A stretch of 64,000 bases of DNA from NCBI RefSeq assembly GCF_029714945.1, contig NZ_CP121634.1:8205001-8269000 (forward strand). Direction: 5' to 3'. A model generated the notes under the pieces. The model searched no databases and was not told the DNA's origin. It saw nothing but the letters and a program-made list of their open reading frames with translations. A program made the position numbers and the translations under genes. The DNA is from Bradyrhizobium sp. CIAT3101 (GTDB lineage Bacteria; Pseudomonadota; Alphaproteobacteria; Rhizobiales; Xanthobacteraceae). Positions 18,094 to 28,058 of this stretch are shown in pieces; positions within the stretch are counted from its first letter, which is position 1, and each line of letters begins with the position of its first letter.

Positions 18094-19426
18094 GTAGCTG
18101 GCGGCGGGAGACCGCGTTCGCCGGCAAGAGCCGGGCAGGTCAGCTGGCGATCGCCGGAAGGCTGACAGTGGGATCATCGCTCAACGGCGCGATGGTTTCC
18201 AGCGTCATATAGCGGGCGCGCTGGACGGCCCATTCATCATTTTGCTCGAGCAGGATCGCGCCGATGAGGCGGACGATGGCGTCTTCATTGGGGAAGATGC
18301 CGACGACCTCGGTGCGGCGCTTGATCTCGCCGTTGAGGCGCTCGATCGGGTTGGTCGAGTGCAGCTTGGTCCGGTGTTGCGGCGGGAACGTCATATAGGC
18401 GAGCACATCGGTCTCGGCCTCGTCGAGGAAACCGGCAAGCTTGGGAAGCTTGGGGCGAAGCTGGTCGGCGACCTTCCGCCACTGTACTTGTGCGGCCTCG
18501 GCATCGTCCTGGGCGAATGCCGTGGCAATGAAGGCGGAGACGACGCGGCGGCCGCTCTTGCCGGCATGGGCCAATGCATTGCGCATGAAGTGCACGCGGC
18601 AGCGTTGCCAGCTGGCATTGAGCACCTTGGTCACGGTGGCCTTGATGCCCTCATGGGCATCGGAGACGACCAGCTTGACGCCGCGCAGGCCCCGGCGGGC
18701 GAGTTTGCGCAGGAACGCGGTCCAGAACGTCTCGGCCTCGGACGGGCCGATATCCATGCCGAGCACCTCGCGCCGGCCATCGCTGTTGACGCCGACCGCG
18801 ATGATCACCGCGACCGAGACGATGCGCCCGTTCTGGCGCACCTTCACGTAGGTGGCATCGATCCACAGATACGGCCAGTCGCCCTCGATCGGACGGGCGA
18901 GAAAGGCCTTCACCTTGTCGTCGATCTCCGCGCAGAGCCGGCTTACCTGGCTCTTGGAGATGCCGCTCATCCCCATCGCCTGCACCAGATCGTCGACCGA
19001 GCGGGTCGAAACGCCTTGCACATAGGCTTCCTGAACCACGGCAGTGAGCGCCTTCTCGGCCATCCGGCGTGGCTCCAGGAAGCCCGGGAAATAGGAGCCT
19101 TTGCGCAGCTTGGGGATGCGCAGCTCGACTGTGCCGGCCCGGGTCTCCCAGGTCCGGTCGCGGTAGCCGTTGCGCTGGGCCAGACGCTCGGGGTTCTTCT
19201 CGCCGTAGGCTGCACCGGTTTGGCCTTCGACTTCCAGCTCCATCAGCCGCTGGGCGGCAAAGCCGATCATCTCGCGCAAGAGATCGGCATCAGGGGTCTT
19301 CTCCACGAGCGTGCGCAGGTTCATCATATCGTCGGTCATCGGTGGTTCCTCGGTTGCGTTGGCGTGTCGCAACCCGATCCTACCGGAGAACTGCCGGTGA
19401 CCACCGTAAAGCCGCCCGCCCGCTAC
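18094..19426 (-). mobile_element. IS256-family insertion sequence
   Basis: The element carries one transposase gene on the minus strand. Approximate ends are marked by imperfect inverted repeats starting GTAGC(T/G)GGCGG (18094 on the plus strand; 19426 on the minus strand). I could not see a clear 8-9 bp target duplication, so the exact ends are uncertain by several bases. The transposase is intact, so the element may be mobile. Confidence 0.8.
18140..19339 (-). CDS. IS256-family (Mutator-like) transposase
   Basis: A 399-residue transposase with the full family plan. [20 protein letters not shown] and the zinc-like N-terminal part are followed by the DDE catalytic core: [11 protein letters not shown] (first Asp), [11 protein letters not shown] (second Asp) and [20 protein letters not shown] (Glu). 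The [10 protein letters not shown] motif is typical of this family. It catalyses cut-out or copy-out transposition of its own element. The start ATG at 19339 ([14 protein letters not shown]) is the usual one; 33 bases of upstream in-frame text are rejected. No frameshift is visible. Confidence 0.95.
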   Translation of the reverse strand: MTDDMMNLRTLVEKTPDADLLREMIGFAAQRLMELEVEGQTGAAYGEKNPERLAQRNGYRDRTWETRAGTVELRIPKLRKGSYFPGFLEPRRMAEKALTAVVQEAYVQGVSTRSVDDLVQAMGMSGISKSQVSRLCAEIDDKVKAFLARPIEGDWPYLWIDATYVKVRQNGRIVSVAVIIAVGVNSDGRREVLGMDIGPSEAETFWTAFLRKLARRGLRGVKLVVSDAHEGIKATVTKVLNASWQRCRVHFMRNALAHAGKSGRRVVSAFIATAFAQDDAEAAQVQWRKVADQLRPKLPKLAGFLDEAETDVLAYMTFPPQHRTKLHSTNPIERLNGEIKRRTEVVGIFPNEDAIVRLIGAILLEQNDEWAVQRARYMTLETIAPLSDDPTVSLPAIAS

Positions 19427-19662
19427 GGCGCTAGTTGAGGCGCGCGTCCGGGCGGCTTTGCTCTACCGAGCTACACCACCACCGGGGGCACGACCAGCAG
19501 TTTTATCCATCCAGTGGCAATAACTATTGGCGCTGGTCGGAACGAGACAGGGAGTACCAGGCGAGCTGCGACCATGGCTATACATATGCTATTGTAACCG
19601 TCAGCAACAACGGAATCCGGGTGCTTGCTACCGACACGAGCCCAGATACATGGAAATGGTAA
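19427..19662 (+). pseudogene. Small gene split by IS256 element, 3' part
   Basis: Downstream of the element a frame on the same strand as the 5' fragment reads HDQQFYPSSGNNYWRWSERD, SCDHGYTYAIVTVSNNG and ends TSPDTWKW. It has no start of its own. Joined to the 17893 fragment it would give a protein of about 130 residues. The link is inferred from strand, position and composition. Confidence 0.45.
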
Positions 19663-20726
19663 GGCATGACGCGACATGTCAGCTGCTAATCCTGACTTTG
19701 CGTGTCTACTTCCATTCCAGGATGCGCTGGACGCCGGCGCAGAATAAACGTCCAGATTGCAGACAATATCGAGCTTGATTCGAGAACGGCGCGGCCGACG
19801 GCTTGAACGTCATGCCGCGATGGCTACCCGACTGTTTCGTCCTGTTCGCCGTGCAAGTCGTTCCTCCTGCGGAAGGGCCGGCACTGTTCGTGAAGGCTAA
19901 GCCGATCACTTTCGCATTATGCCCTGAGCATCCGGCGAGTCGTCTTCGCTAGGTCAACGCGGCGACCATCTTTCGACGGCGGCGTGCCAGACCTCGTTGG
20001 CGATTTTTTATCGTGCAACCGTTTCACCCTCTGGAGCGTTGCCTCGACCTTACTGTGTCGACGCCTTTGTCGCCTAGCCCGGTCGGTCTATCTAGCGGGG
20101 CGACCGTTGTCAGACCGCGACTGCTCTTTTGCAACCCTGAGCGGTGAAGCTTTAACCGACTCGGTGGCCGGGTTGGCGGCAGATTCCATCGGGTCCTTCG
20201 TGAGCTGTCGTGTCTTGAATAAACCCGCTAACGAGGCCTGCAGGGAGAGTTGATCCCTTCAAGACATCGACGATTCAGTTCGTGCAGCCCTAGCCGGCGC
20301 ACGCGGACAGGGCCATCCCCGGACGCGGTATTGGTTGCGATGTTCCGTATTAGATCTAGCTCTTCGCCAAGCAGAAGGAGCTCAAACAGAGAGCTGCGGA
20401 ACATCCGCAGCAACGAACCTGGCGCTAGACAATACGCGCCACATGACCGCGATGACCGATACGCCTGCGCCCGCTATGCAAACAGCCGCGGGCTCGCGCC
20501 CCTCCGGCATGACGGCGCCCATGACTTATCCCGTGTTCTTGTGGATCGCCGAGAGCCGCAGGAGGCTTCGGCGCGCTCACTCTCGTCGGAACCATTCCCC
20601 ATTTAGCACCTTCTATGTAAGTATGAGCGAAGGTTTGCCCAAGAACATTCGCGGGGGGGCCTTGAAGCGGCCCAAGAGGAACTAAGACCGTGCTTCGTGG
20701 CGCCTTCCAAGTCAACGCAGCACAGC
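19663..20726. other. Long stretch without a supported gene
   Basis: Short frames exist on both strands, but none has a ribosome site, signal or family motif. Codon patterns look random. Probably decayed island DNA downstream of the P450 gene. Confidence 0.4.
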
Positions 20727-21974
20727 CTAAGCTCTAATCTGCACAGGAAGAGCGGAATAACCATGCACAAAGTTAGACGCAATTCGCCCGGGTTCGCCGA
20801 CAACCTCGACTTCCAGCCGCGCATTCAAAATTTCTTCCCAGAGGAGTTTTAACTGCAGTTCCGCGAGATGTCTGCCAACGCAGCGATGGATGCCGTATCC
20901 GAACGAGAGATGCTGCCGCACGTTCTTGCGGTCGATGAGAAATTTGTCGGCATTCTCGATGACCTCTTCGTCGCGGTTACCAGAGATGTACCACATGACG
21001 ACCTTGTCGCCCTTTCTGATTTGTTTCCCACCTACGACAATATCGGTCGTGGCGTTGCGGCGCATATGTGCGATCGGCGTTTGATACCGGATGATTTCGG
21101 ACACGGCGCTCGACACCAATTCGGGATTATCGCGCAGTTTTCGCAGCTCGGAAGGGTGCTGGTTCATGAACAGGAGGCCCCCGGTAATCGAATTACGCGT
21201 GGTGTCGTTTCCCCCGACGATCAGCAGAATGAGATTCCCAAGAAACTCGTTCGGCTCCATGTGTCGAGTTGCAGGCGAGTGCGCCATTAGGGAAATCAGG
21301 TCCATGCGTGGCTCGGCATTGATGCGCTCGTTCCAAAGCCGCGTAAAATACTCCAGGCACTCCGACAAGATCGCACCTCGCTTATCCCAGCTGTCGATCA
21401 CATGACCCTTTTTCGGAATTGCAACAGCTACGTCGGACCAATAGGTCAAGAGCCGCCGATCCTCAAATGGAAAGTCGAATAGCGTGGCCAGCATCTGCGT
21501 CGTCAACTCGATGGAGACCATGTCCACCCAATTGAAGTCCTCATTGCACGGCAAGCTGCCCAGTATCCTCTTGACCCGACAGCGGATCAAGCTTTCGAGC
21601 TTCGTCAGGTGTTCCGGTGCGACGATCGGACTTACAGTATGGCGCTGCTCTGCATGTTTCGGAGGATCCATCTTGATGAAACTCCGGGTCCAATGCCGGT
21701 CAGGCACGTCGACAATAGCGACACCCTGCTCCGACGAGAACGCTTTGTGATTTGTATCTACCGCTACGATATCTCGGTATTTCGTTACGGACCAATATGG
21801 ACCATAAGCGCTGGCTTTACAGTAGTGAACGGGATCTTCCATTCGCAAACGCGCGAAGTACGACCATATGCTGTCATCCTGAAAGCGCTTGGCTTCGCTT
21901 ACATCCAGATTGGTCAGCGCGATCTGGGACACATTATCGGCTCTCAAGTCAGCCGATCGCGTTTTTATGACCAT
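20727..21974 (-). CDS. Cytochrome P450
   Basis: A 415-residue soluble bacterial P450. The heme-binding loop FGYGIHRCVG is at residues 358-367 with Cys365 as the thiolate ligand. The oxygen-activating I-helix motif GGNDTTR and the K-helix ExxR (SEIIRYQ) are present. N-terminal text FARLRMEDPVHYC and GPYWSVTKYRDIVAVDTN resembles the CYP153-like group, though rhizobial island families such as CYP127 are possible. The gene is alone, with no ferredoxin or reductase beside it, so electron transfer must come from elsewhere. A gagaga ribosome site precedes the ATG at 21974. Substrate is unknown. Confidence 0.93.
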   Translation of the reverse strand: MVIKTRSADLRADNVSQIALTNLDVSEAKRFQDDSIWSYFARLRMEDPVHYCKASAYGPYWSVTKYRDIVAVDTNHKAFSSEQGVAIVDVPDRHWTRSFIKMDPPKHAEQRHTVSPIVAPEHLTKLESLIRCRVKRILGSLPCNEDFNWVDMVSIELTTQMLATLFDFPFEDRRLLTYWSDVAVAIPKKGHVIDSWDKRGAILSECLEYFTRLWNERINAEPRMDLISLMAHSPATRHMEPNEFLGNLILLIVGGNDTTRNSITGGLLFMNQHPSELRKLRDNPELVSSAVSEIIRYQTPIAHMRRNATTDIVVGGKQIRKGDKVVMWYISGNRDEEVIENADKFLIDRKNVRQHLSFGYGIHRCVGRHLAELQLKLLWEEILNARLEVEVVGEPGRIASNFVHGYSALPVQIRA

Positions 21975-22149
21975 ATTGTTCTCTCTTGAGATCTACGGAT
22001 CTGGTCACGATCCACAGTTCGAGCTGCCGTGGCGTTTTTTGGTTGCGCGGATCGCCGCTCAAACAGAATATCCTAAAGTGCAAGCAGCCTCCCCTACCAT
22101 ATCCGATAGTAAGGACCGCATTGAATTTTCGAATCGCGCCTCCAACAGT

Positions 22150-22720
22150 CATTCCGATCTTTGGCTGGAGCGGTTTCTATGTAGGTGTCACGCTGCCGGT
22201 GGTCTTCGCTCCGCCCATTGGCGGAGGTGGGATAATGCAGCCGGAGGCACGTTCGGCGGCCAAATCGCTTATCGTGGCGAACTCGATGTTCGGTCGGGCG
22301 GCGCAAGGCAACTGGGTCGATTTCAAAGACGCAACGCCAATCTCGCTTTCGTCGGCGTCGAGGATGAAACCAAGTTCGACGCCTTCGTTCACGGGCCAGG
22401 TCTACGCGTGGAACAACGCGTTGCAGAATGTTAATTGGTGCTGCGGTCGCCCGCGACAAGCACCGCGTCGTCGATCACGCAACGGGTCTGAACGTCGATA
22501 GTAGCAACGCCGATTGACAGTTCGGTGCGAGTTCAACTTCAAGGTCCGCACCTACGGTGCCATTCCCGGCACATCTCGCTGGAGGCGCTACCGGTTCGAT
22601 GGGACACTGACATTTTCGCCAAGGTCTAATCGATATGCGACTCAGAAAACACTTCAAACCGAACGGTCAGCCTTATACTCGGATAGGGCGCCGCCTCATC
22701 CCGACAAAGGTGTTAGATAG
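22150..22720 (+). pseudogene. Omp31/opacity-type outer membrane protein, several frameshifts
   Basis: The typical start of the mature barrel, FGWSGFYVGV, is readable at about 22155. Further pieces of the family lie in other frames on the same strand: GGTFGGQIAYRGEL, FVGVEDETKFDAF and TGQVYAWNNALQNV. At least three shifts are needed to join them, and no signal peptide is left. This is a dead copy of the heat-modifiable porin family common in rhizobia. Confidence 0.5.
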
Positions 22721-22980
22721 GGTGCAACAAGCGCTCACTCGTCATCGGAAACGGTCAGAAGGATAATGCCTGCGTCGTTTCGATATCCTGAACGCCTCAG
22801 ATTTCATAGCTCACCAGTCCCTAGCAGCCCATAGACATGTCACGCCAACGTACTGCTTCAGCGGCAATCACGTTGCTGCTACCATAAAGTGCGAAGTCTC
22901 TGGGAGGGAACCGCGGTTGGTCTCTTTGCAAAAGCGAAACTTGGCGACATCAACTGCAAGCAAAGCAGCTTTCAGGAAAC
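22721..22980. other. Intergenic stretch
   Basis: I see no gene between the porin remnant and the hairpin at 22981. Confidence 0.35.
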
Positions 22981-23006
22981 AAGGGGCCGCATCTCAGCGG
23001 CCCCTT
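22981..23006. terminator. Perfect GC-rich hairpin, terminator-like
   Basis: aaggggccgc (22981-22990) and gcggcccctt (22997-23006) form a perfect 10-bp stem with a 6-base loop. A-T pairs at the base give it a bidirectional terminator look. It lies downstream of the small gene ending at 23061 (minus) and of the porin remnant (plus). Confidence 0.55.
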
Positions 23007-23060
23007 AATACGAGGAGGGGCGAATGACAGTGTGGTCTTTCCTGCCGCCCCAGGGCCGGC

Positions 23061-23285
23061 TCAAGAAGAACTGCCTATAGCCGAGCACCGCCTTAGCGGC
23101 AGATGCGCTGTTTGCTTAAACCATTTCCTCGGTAGGCCAATGTAGTAGCCGCGCCTGCGAAGCTCTGGCTCGGACCTGTTGAGCGTTTCGCAAATGGATT
23201 TCACAGGCGTGCCTGCATCAACAAGCTCGCGCAGCAGTTCATCTTCTCGTTTGGTCCAGCGAGAAGCGCGGAGAGTCAACTTCAT
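23061..23285 (-). CDS. Small Myb/SANT-like DNA-binding protein
   Basis: A 74-residue protein with one helix-turn-helix-like unit: RWTKREDELLRELVDAGTPV, SICETLNRSEPELRRRGYYI and GLPRKWFK. Spacing of the Trp and aromatic residues resembles a Myb/SANT repeat, and small proteins of this kind are common in Bradyrhizobium. It probably binds DNA. It is alone, followed by a terminator-like hairpin. The start at 23285 was chosen because it leads directly into the ordered domain. Confidence 0.65.
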   Translation of the reverse strand: MKLTLRASRWTKREDELLRELVDAGTPVKSICETLNRSEPELRRRGYYIGLPRKWFKQTAHLPLRRCSAIGSSS

Positions 23286-23889
23286 TCATCCTCTTAGCTC
23301 CGATTTCACACTGTTCTGGCGAAGAGCTCTCCCCCCGGAGAGACACTGGCTCAGCCAGTACCGTGCTGACCCCGTTGCCAACGCTTTATCGGAGATTCGT
23401 CCGTGTTTGCGCTATTCATTTGAACGGGCTCAAGTGTGACGGAATGTAGATCTTCCATACCGACGCCTCTGGTTCCAGTCATAGCGTCGGCCTCAAATTG
23501 GCAGGGGAGGCGTTCCTTCGAAAGCTATACGTTCGCATAGTCGAACCTCTGTAGATCCTCCTATCGGAGGGTATCCGCTGATCCATTTCTGTTGGCACGC
23601 ATCCGTGAAACACCATGCCGCGAAGGCTGCCCTCGAGCCATGGCTTGCGTCGAAACTCCCTACATGGCCTCCCTCCCCCCAAGACTGCTGACCATGTCCC
23701 GGATCGGCGTCGCATGACGAAGGCGGGGTTGTTGCATCGCCCGTGGTCCTCCCTGCGGAAGATTACGATCAGGATCTGCTCTGGGGGGCGATAGAAGAGG
23801 CCGGCGCACCGTCGTCTCTCGGGCCAACCACGCGCCATCCTCAGGCCCCCGATTTCGGAGAGGCTGATCGCCATGGCGATGGTCACACT
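23286..23889. other. Intergenic stretch with no supported gene
   Basis: A 135-residue minus frame (23479-23886) is arginine-rich and motif-free, and is probably chance. The hipA remnant starts near the end of this stretch. Confidence 0.35.
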
Positions 23890-24900
23890 ATCGCCGGCGA
23901 CGTCATCAACGACGAAGCGATCGAAAAGCTCCTCTAAGGGCTTGCCCAGGCTCCGCTCAGGCTTACGCGTGATGACGATTTTCGGATTTCCGTTTCAGCG
24001 GCGCAGGAGAAGACGGCGCTGCTGAATCATAACGGCAACTGGGTCAAACCGCATAGCACCACGCGGACAACCCATATTTTCAAGACACAGATCGGGAAGC
24101 TGCCGAACGGCACGGATCTTTCGAACAGCGTCGAGAATGAATATTGCTGCCTTAAGCTAGCTGACGCTTTCGGCCTGCCTGCGAACAGGGCGCACATCGC
24201 AACCTTCGGAAAGACGACGGCGCTATTGATCGAGCGCTTTGACGAAGATGGACAAAGGATGGCCGTCTGCTCCGCCTGCCGCAGGAAGATTGCTGTCAAG
24301 CCCTGTCGGTCCCGCCGACGCGCAAATACCAGAGCGATGGCGGCCCCGGATTGGTGAAGACTCTTGATCTGCTCAAAGGTAGGTGATACGCGAGCCGACG
24401 ATCAGGCGACGCTGCTCAGCGCAAATTTTCTTCTGGCTGATTGGCGCAACCGACGGCCATGCGAAGAACTTCAGCATCTTCCTTGCGCCCGGCGGCCGCT
24501 ATCACTTGACGCCGCTCTATGACGTGCTCACGGCTAGCCCAGCCTGGATACCGGCCAAATCTAGCGCAAGCAGATGAAGCTCGCAATTTCGGTCGGGACA
24601 AACATTCCAGAATTGCCGAAGTGCAGGGCCGGCATTTCCTCCAGACGGGCGAAGCGGCGGGCGTACCGAAAAAGCTAGTGTGGGGGTGGACAGGAATCTC
24701 CAATGGCGAGTGCGACCGTCCGTGGCTCGCTCATCGCACGCATCTCGTTGCCGCGCAATGTCGGCCAGCGCAAAAGGATATGCTATACATCGGCATTCCC
24801 TGAATGGAGAGAGGGATGTTTTTCCGAACAACTCGAAGGGGCAGGCAAGACTATCAAACTGTTGCACAATCCCTTTCCGGACACATTCCTAGACCGCAAG
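23890..24900 (+). pseudogene. hipA: HipA-type kinase toxin, multiply frameshifted
   Basis: The HipA fold can be followed through three frames on the plus strand: DDDFRISVSAAQEKTALLNH, THIFKTQIGKLPNGTDLSNS, VENEYCCLKLADAFGLP, LLIERFDEDGQR, RLPQEDCCQALSVPPTRKYQ, then FFWLIGATDGHAKNFSIFLA (catalytic Asp loop) and PGGRYHLTPLYDVLTA, and a worn C-terminus near 24600-24800. HipA phosphorylates GltX in living toxin-antitoxin pairs. Here stops and shifts near 23935, 24270, 24390 and 24560 exclude a working product, and no hipB is visible. Confidence 0.8.
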
Positions 24901-24956
24901 ACCAAAGGTCGATCGCTTACTTAGACGGTTCGAAAAAGCAGTTGACCAGCAATAGC

Positions 24957-26621
24957 TCAGTTCGGTGTCCTTTTGGTCCATAGCAGGCCGCCCGACCAAA
25001 CGTGTTTGACGCGTCCCCACCGGCAGGCTGAGGCAACATCCGGGAAGAAGCCTCGTCCATTTTGATTGGCGCTCGTATTGCAAAGCAGGGGAATGCTCGT
25101 GAGCTTCTCGTATTCGACAAGAAGCTCTGCGACCTCATGCTGGGATGTTCTAGGAATCGTCTGAAGGCGCGCCGATCCGTCAAGGTGTACGATGGCGGGG
25201 ACTTTGTCCCGCCATTCCGCCCGCGTGCTGTGATCGAACAGCATGTAAGGATCCGGCGTTCCTGGGGCGAAAATAGAGGGTGCGCGATCCTCCAGGCATA
25301 TCGGCGCCACTGGCCGGAAGTATTCGCGAAGCTTGATATCGTTGAGATAGTTTTTCATTCCTCCCGACGTTGCGGCGGCCAGAATGCTTCTGCCACCCAA
25401 TGCCCGTGGTCCGAGTTCGGCGCGGCCGGCAAGAAACACCACAGGCTTGTTGCTCGCAAGGACGACGGCGAGGTCACGCATGCTGCACGGTGTCGCCTCC
25501 CATTCAGGCGGCACATCACCGCACTGCAGGGCTGGCCCACTGTAGACCGACCAGTCTAAGGGAACGAAGCCGTTATCTGCCGCCATGGCCGAGCAAGCCG
25601 CACCTATTGCCGCCCCGCTGTCGTTCGGAAAGGGGGGCACCCAGACGGCATCGAAGAGACCGGAGACACGTAATGCGCTGTTCCATTTGATATTAAGAGC
25701 GCAGCCACCAGCGATACACAAATTGCGTGATCCCGGAAGACGCGGATACTGTTGTAAAATGGTCGTCAAATTCTGGATGAGAAGACGCTCAAGGAAACAA
25801 TGAAACGATGCAAGGACATCTTCAGCTCGTTTGGCCTTCAGGCGAATGGCACTCGCGTGGAAGAAATCGTGGATAGCTGCAAGCGAGCAATCCACGCTGC
25901 TCTCTGCATGGTAGTTCGCAGCGTGCTGCACGGTCGCCGCAAGACGCTCCTCATAGAGGCCCCGAAACACAGCTATGCTCTCTTCATCGGCGGATCCCAG
26001 CGCAATATACGCCATTAACTTGCCGGCAACACCTAGATCGTCCCAGCTGGACCGGCTCGTGTAAGGTCCGAAGTGATCCGCCGCTGCCGCGTAGACCTGA
26101 CCTATCAGCGGAAACAGGTATTCAATGAACTGAGCGCCGCCGCGGCCCACATAATAGAGGCGCGGAAAAATGATACCGTCCCAGATCAGAGCGAATGCGT
26201 CCTGTCCCGCTCTGGCGAATGGGCTCGTGCAGAATGCAGCTGCCAGATGCCCCGTGACATGCGGATAGCTTCTATAAGGAAATGACCTGCCGTCGAGGAT
26301 TAGCCCAACGCCGCCGTATGGAGCAAGAATGCCGTCTGGATGACTTTCAACATACGATGCCCACTGGAGACTGACAGGTTCGGCTCCACTTCGGAGCCGA
26401 AGACCATCTCTCCACCACGCTCCGTCGACGACGAACAGATCAACATCGCGCGGATCGAGACCGTGCTCCGCTAAATCGTTTACAATGGCATCGAAATTGT
26501 CGATCGCTTGATATCGTCGATTGTTCCCTCTTTTCTCCCGCTCGACACAAAATATAAGCCGTCCAGCCTCGATAAGAGCGATCGCCCCATCATGTCCTAG
26601 TTTGATACCGCAGATGCGCAA
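24957..26621 (-). CDS. nodU: NodU-type carbamoyltransferase
   Basis: A 554-residue carbamoyltransferase of the NodU/CmcH family, which in rhizobia adds a 6-O-carbamoyl group to the Nod factor using carbamoyl phosphate. The N-terminal Kae1-like domain starts LRICGIKLGHDGAIALIEAG and holds SYPHVTGHLAAAFCTSPFA. The C-terminal domain has AELGPRALGGRSILAAA and IPLLCNTSANQNGRGFFPD, ending like NodU at LLWTKRTPN. The start is TTG at 26621, since NodU proteins begin M-R-I/V-C-G-I-K-L and a perfect ggagg lies 7 bases upstream; in-frame ATG at 26657 is worse. No nodABC, nodS or nod box was found near it, so it is an orphan. Other O-carbamoylation substrates are possible. Confidence 0.85.
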   Translation of the reverse strand: MRICGIKLGHDGAIALIEAGRLIFCVEREKRGNNRRYQAIDNFDAIVNDLAEHGLDPRDVDLFVVDGAWWRDGLRLRSGAEPVSLQWASYVESHPDGILAPYGGVGLILDGRSFPYRSYPHVTGHLAAAFCTSPFARAGQDAFALIWDGIIFPRLYYVGRGGAQFIEYLFPLIGQVYAAAADHFGPYTSRSSWDDLGVAGKLMAYIALGSADEESIAVFRGLYEERLAATVQHAANYHAESSVDCSLAAIHDFFHASAIRLKAKRAEDVLASFHCFLERLLIQNLTTILQQYPRLPGSRNLCIAGGCALNIKWNSALRVSGLFDAVWVPPFPNDSGAAIGAACSAMAADNGFVPLDWSVYSGPALQCGDVPPEWEATPCSMRDLAVVLASNKPVVFLAGRAELGPRALGGRSILAAATSGGMKNYLNDIKLREYFRPVAPICLEDRAPSIFAPGTPDPYMLFDHSTRAEWRDKVPAIVHLDGSARLQTIPRTSQHEVAELLVEYEKLTSIPLLCNTSANQNGRGFFPDVASACRWGRVKHVWSGGLLWTKRTPN

Positions 26622-26639
26622 TTTAGATCCTCCGAGTGC

Positions 26640-27506
26640 GCCGGCAATTGGATTCATTCGCAGACAAACGGTGCTGACATCCGGAGTAAGTATGCTCGTT
26701 TGCTGCACAAGCTTACCGACATGCGCACAATGCGGTCCACTTGGGGACCGACTTCTTCTCGGTGGATCTGGCGCAGCGAGACCGATCGCGCCTATATTGC
26801 CGATCATCACAGCAATACCCGAGCAGGCGCGCATTGAAGTCTAACCGGGGCCGCATCCTCCATTTCTTGCACTCAATTTAAGAAGAACGCGCGCCTACCT
26901 ACAATATTGGGCACCAGCCACACTCCTCGACGTGGTCGGGACGAACCGAAGATTCTTTAAACAACGGGCAGCTAAGGCCCACTTGTTCCTAAGGACCTAA
27001 ATCAACCGCTTGGCTTTGATAGCTGCCAAATTTGATAGGCGCGAGAGCAGCGTGGACCCAACCGTGCTAGTTTCGGTCACCGCAGGACTTCAACCGCTCG
27101 AATACCTGCTTCCGCTTCCGTGATCACTGGACGCCGTCAAGAGCGGACGTCCTCCTCGAAATAGACGCCGAGCAGCGCTGGCGAGACCGTTTCCCCAATT
27201 GAAGCTGATGCAAGGAGTATGCAATCTGGGTTGCTCTCGCAACTAGATGATCGGTAAACAGCAACGATCTCGGCGAGTTCGCGAAACTCGTCGGGCATCG
27301 GATATAGTGCGCATTACACAGCAGCCCGTCACACGGTACGCTCACGCCATAGGTGAGGAAGCTTCAAGTCCCATTGAATCGAACAGACGTAAGAACTCTG
27401 GCACGCCGCCGGCTAGCGCGATGGATTGTCGGATTTCCGACGAGACATCTCTGAGCCGCAGACACGAGATCCACTCCAAACGTTTCCATTTCAGAGTCCA
27501 GCTAGC
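26640..27506. other. Long stretch without a supported gene
   Basis: Frames here are short and antisense-like. I searched for a nod box in front of the carbamoyltransferase gene and saw none. A sigma-54-type site follows at 27507. Confidence 0.4.
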
Positions 27507-27522
27507 TGGCACAGTTGTTGCC
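27507..27522 (+). promoter_or_regulatory. Sigma-54 (-24/-12) promoter
   Basis: TGGCACAGTTGTTGCC has the invariant GG and GC doublets exactly 10 bases apart and matches TGGCAC-N5-TTGC. It lies about 35 bases before the start codon at 27558 on the same strand. A NifA-type activator site (TGT-N10-ACA) was not clearly seen upstream. Confidence 0.6.
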
Positions 27523-27557
27523 AAGCTTTCGAATGTCAAACTAACGGGACAAATACA

Positions 27558-28058
27558 ATGTTGCGATTGTCCGCCGTCGTGTCGCTCGCGCTACTGCTTC
27601 TCCGACCAGCTTTTGGCGAGCAAACCAACACGTTGACAGCAGGCAACGTTGGCGGAGCGACAATGACTGAGTTTGCTGGAACGTGGTCAAATGAGAATCC
27701 TAGCATCGGTATCATGACACACATATCTGTTAACCAGCAGTTCGACAAAGCCCTCGTTCATGCATGGGGCAGATGTTGTCCGACCGACTGCGATTGGGGC
27801 ATTGCACGGACACAAAGTTCCGAGGCCTACTATGGAAGCTTAGAAGTGGAATGGCCCACTAAGTTTTCAGTGAGAAGCGCAACCTTGACAGTCGAAGGAC
27901 GCGATCGATTGCAAGTAAAAACGAAAGTTCACTTCACCGACGACTCCGGCAGATCGGATTATACTGTTGTTGACTACCTCATTCGAGCACCTGAGGAGGC
28001 CTCCCGAAAGCGCGGGTCCTCGCTAGCCGGCGCCTCAACACTGCGGTCTCAACATTAG
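27558..28058 (+). CDS. Hypothetical secreted protein behind a sigma-54-type promoter
   Basis: A 166-residue protein with a signal peptide (MLRLSAVVSLALLLLRPAFG). The mature part has a domain that reads FAGTWSNENPSIGIMTHISV followed by AWGRCCPTDCDWG and HFTDDSGRSDYTVVDYLI. Related proteins carry a WGKCHPTDCDWG-type motif and look like small beta-barrels, but the function is not known to me. The start at 27558 was chosen over a longer frame from 27426 because it begins the signal peptide and lies just after the promoter. Sigma-54 control would fit nitrogen or symbiosis regulation; this is inferred. Confidence 0.75.
   Translation: MLRLSAVVSLALLLLRPAFGEQTNTLTAGNVGGATMTEFAGTWSNENPSIGIMTHISVNQQFDKALVHAWGRCCPTDCDWGIARTQSSEAYYGSLEVEWPTKFSVRSATLTVEGRDRLQVKTKVHFTDDSGRSDYTVVDYLIRAPEEASRKRGSSLAGASTLRSQH

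Noticed and set aside
26622..27000. Possible nod box upstream of the NodU-type gene
   Set aside because: Read on the minus strand, no ATC-N9-GAT repeats or the longer nod-box consensus could be found.
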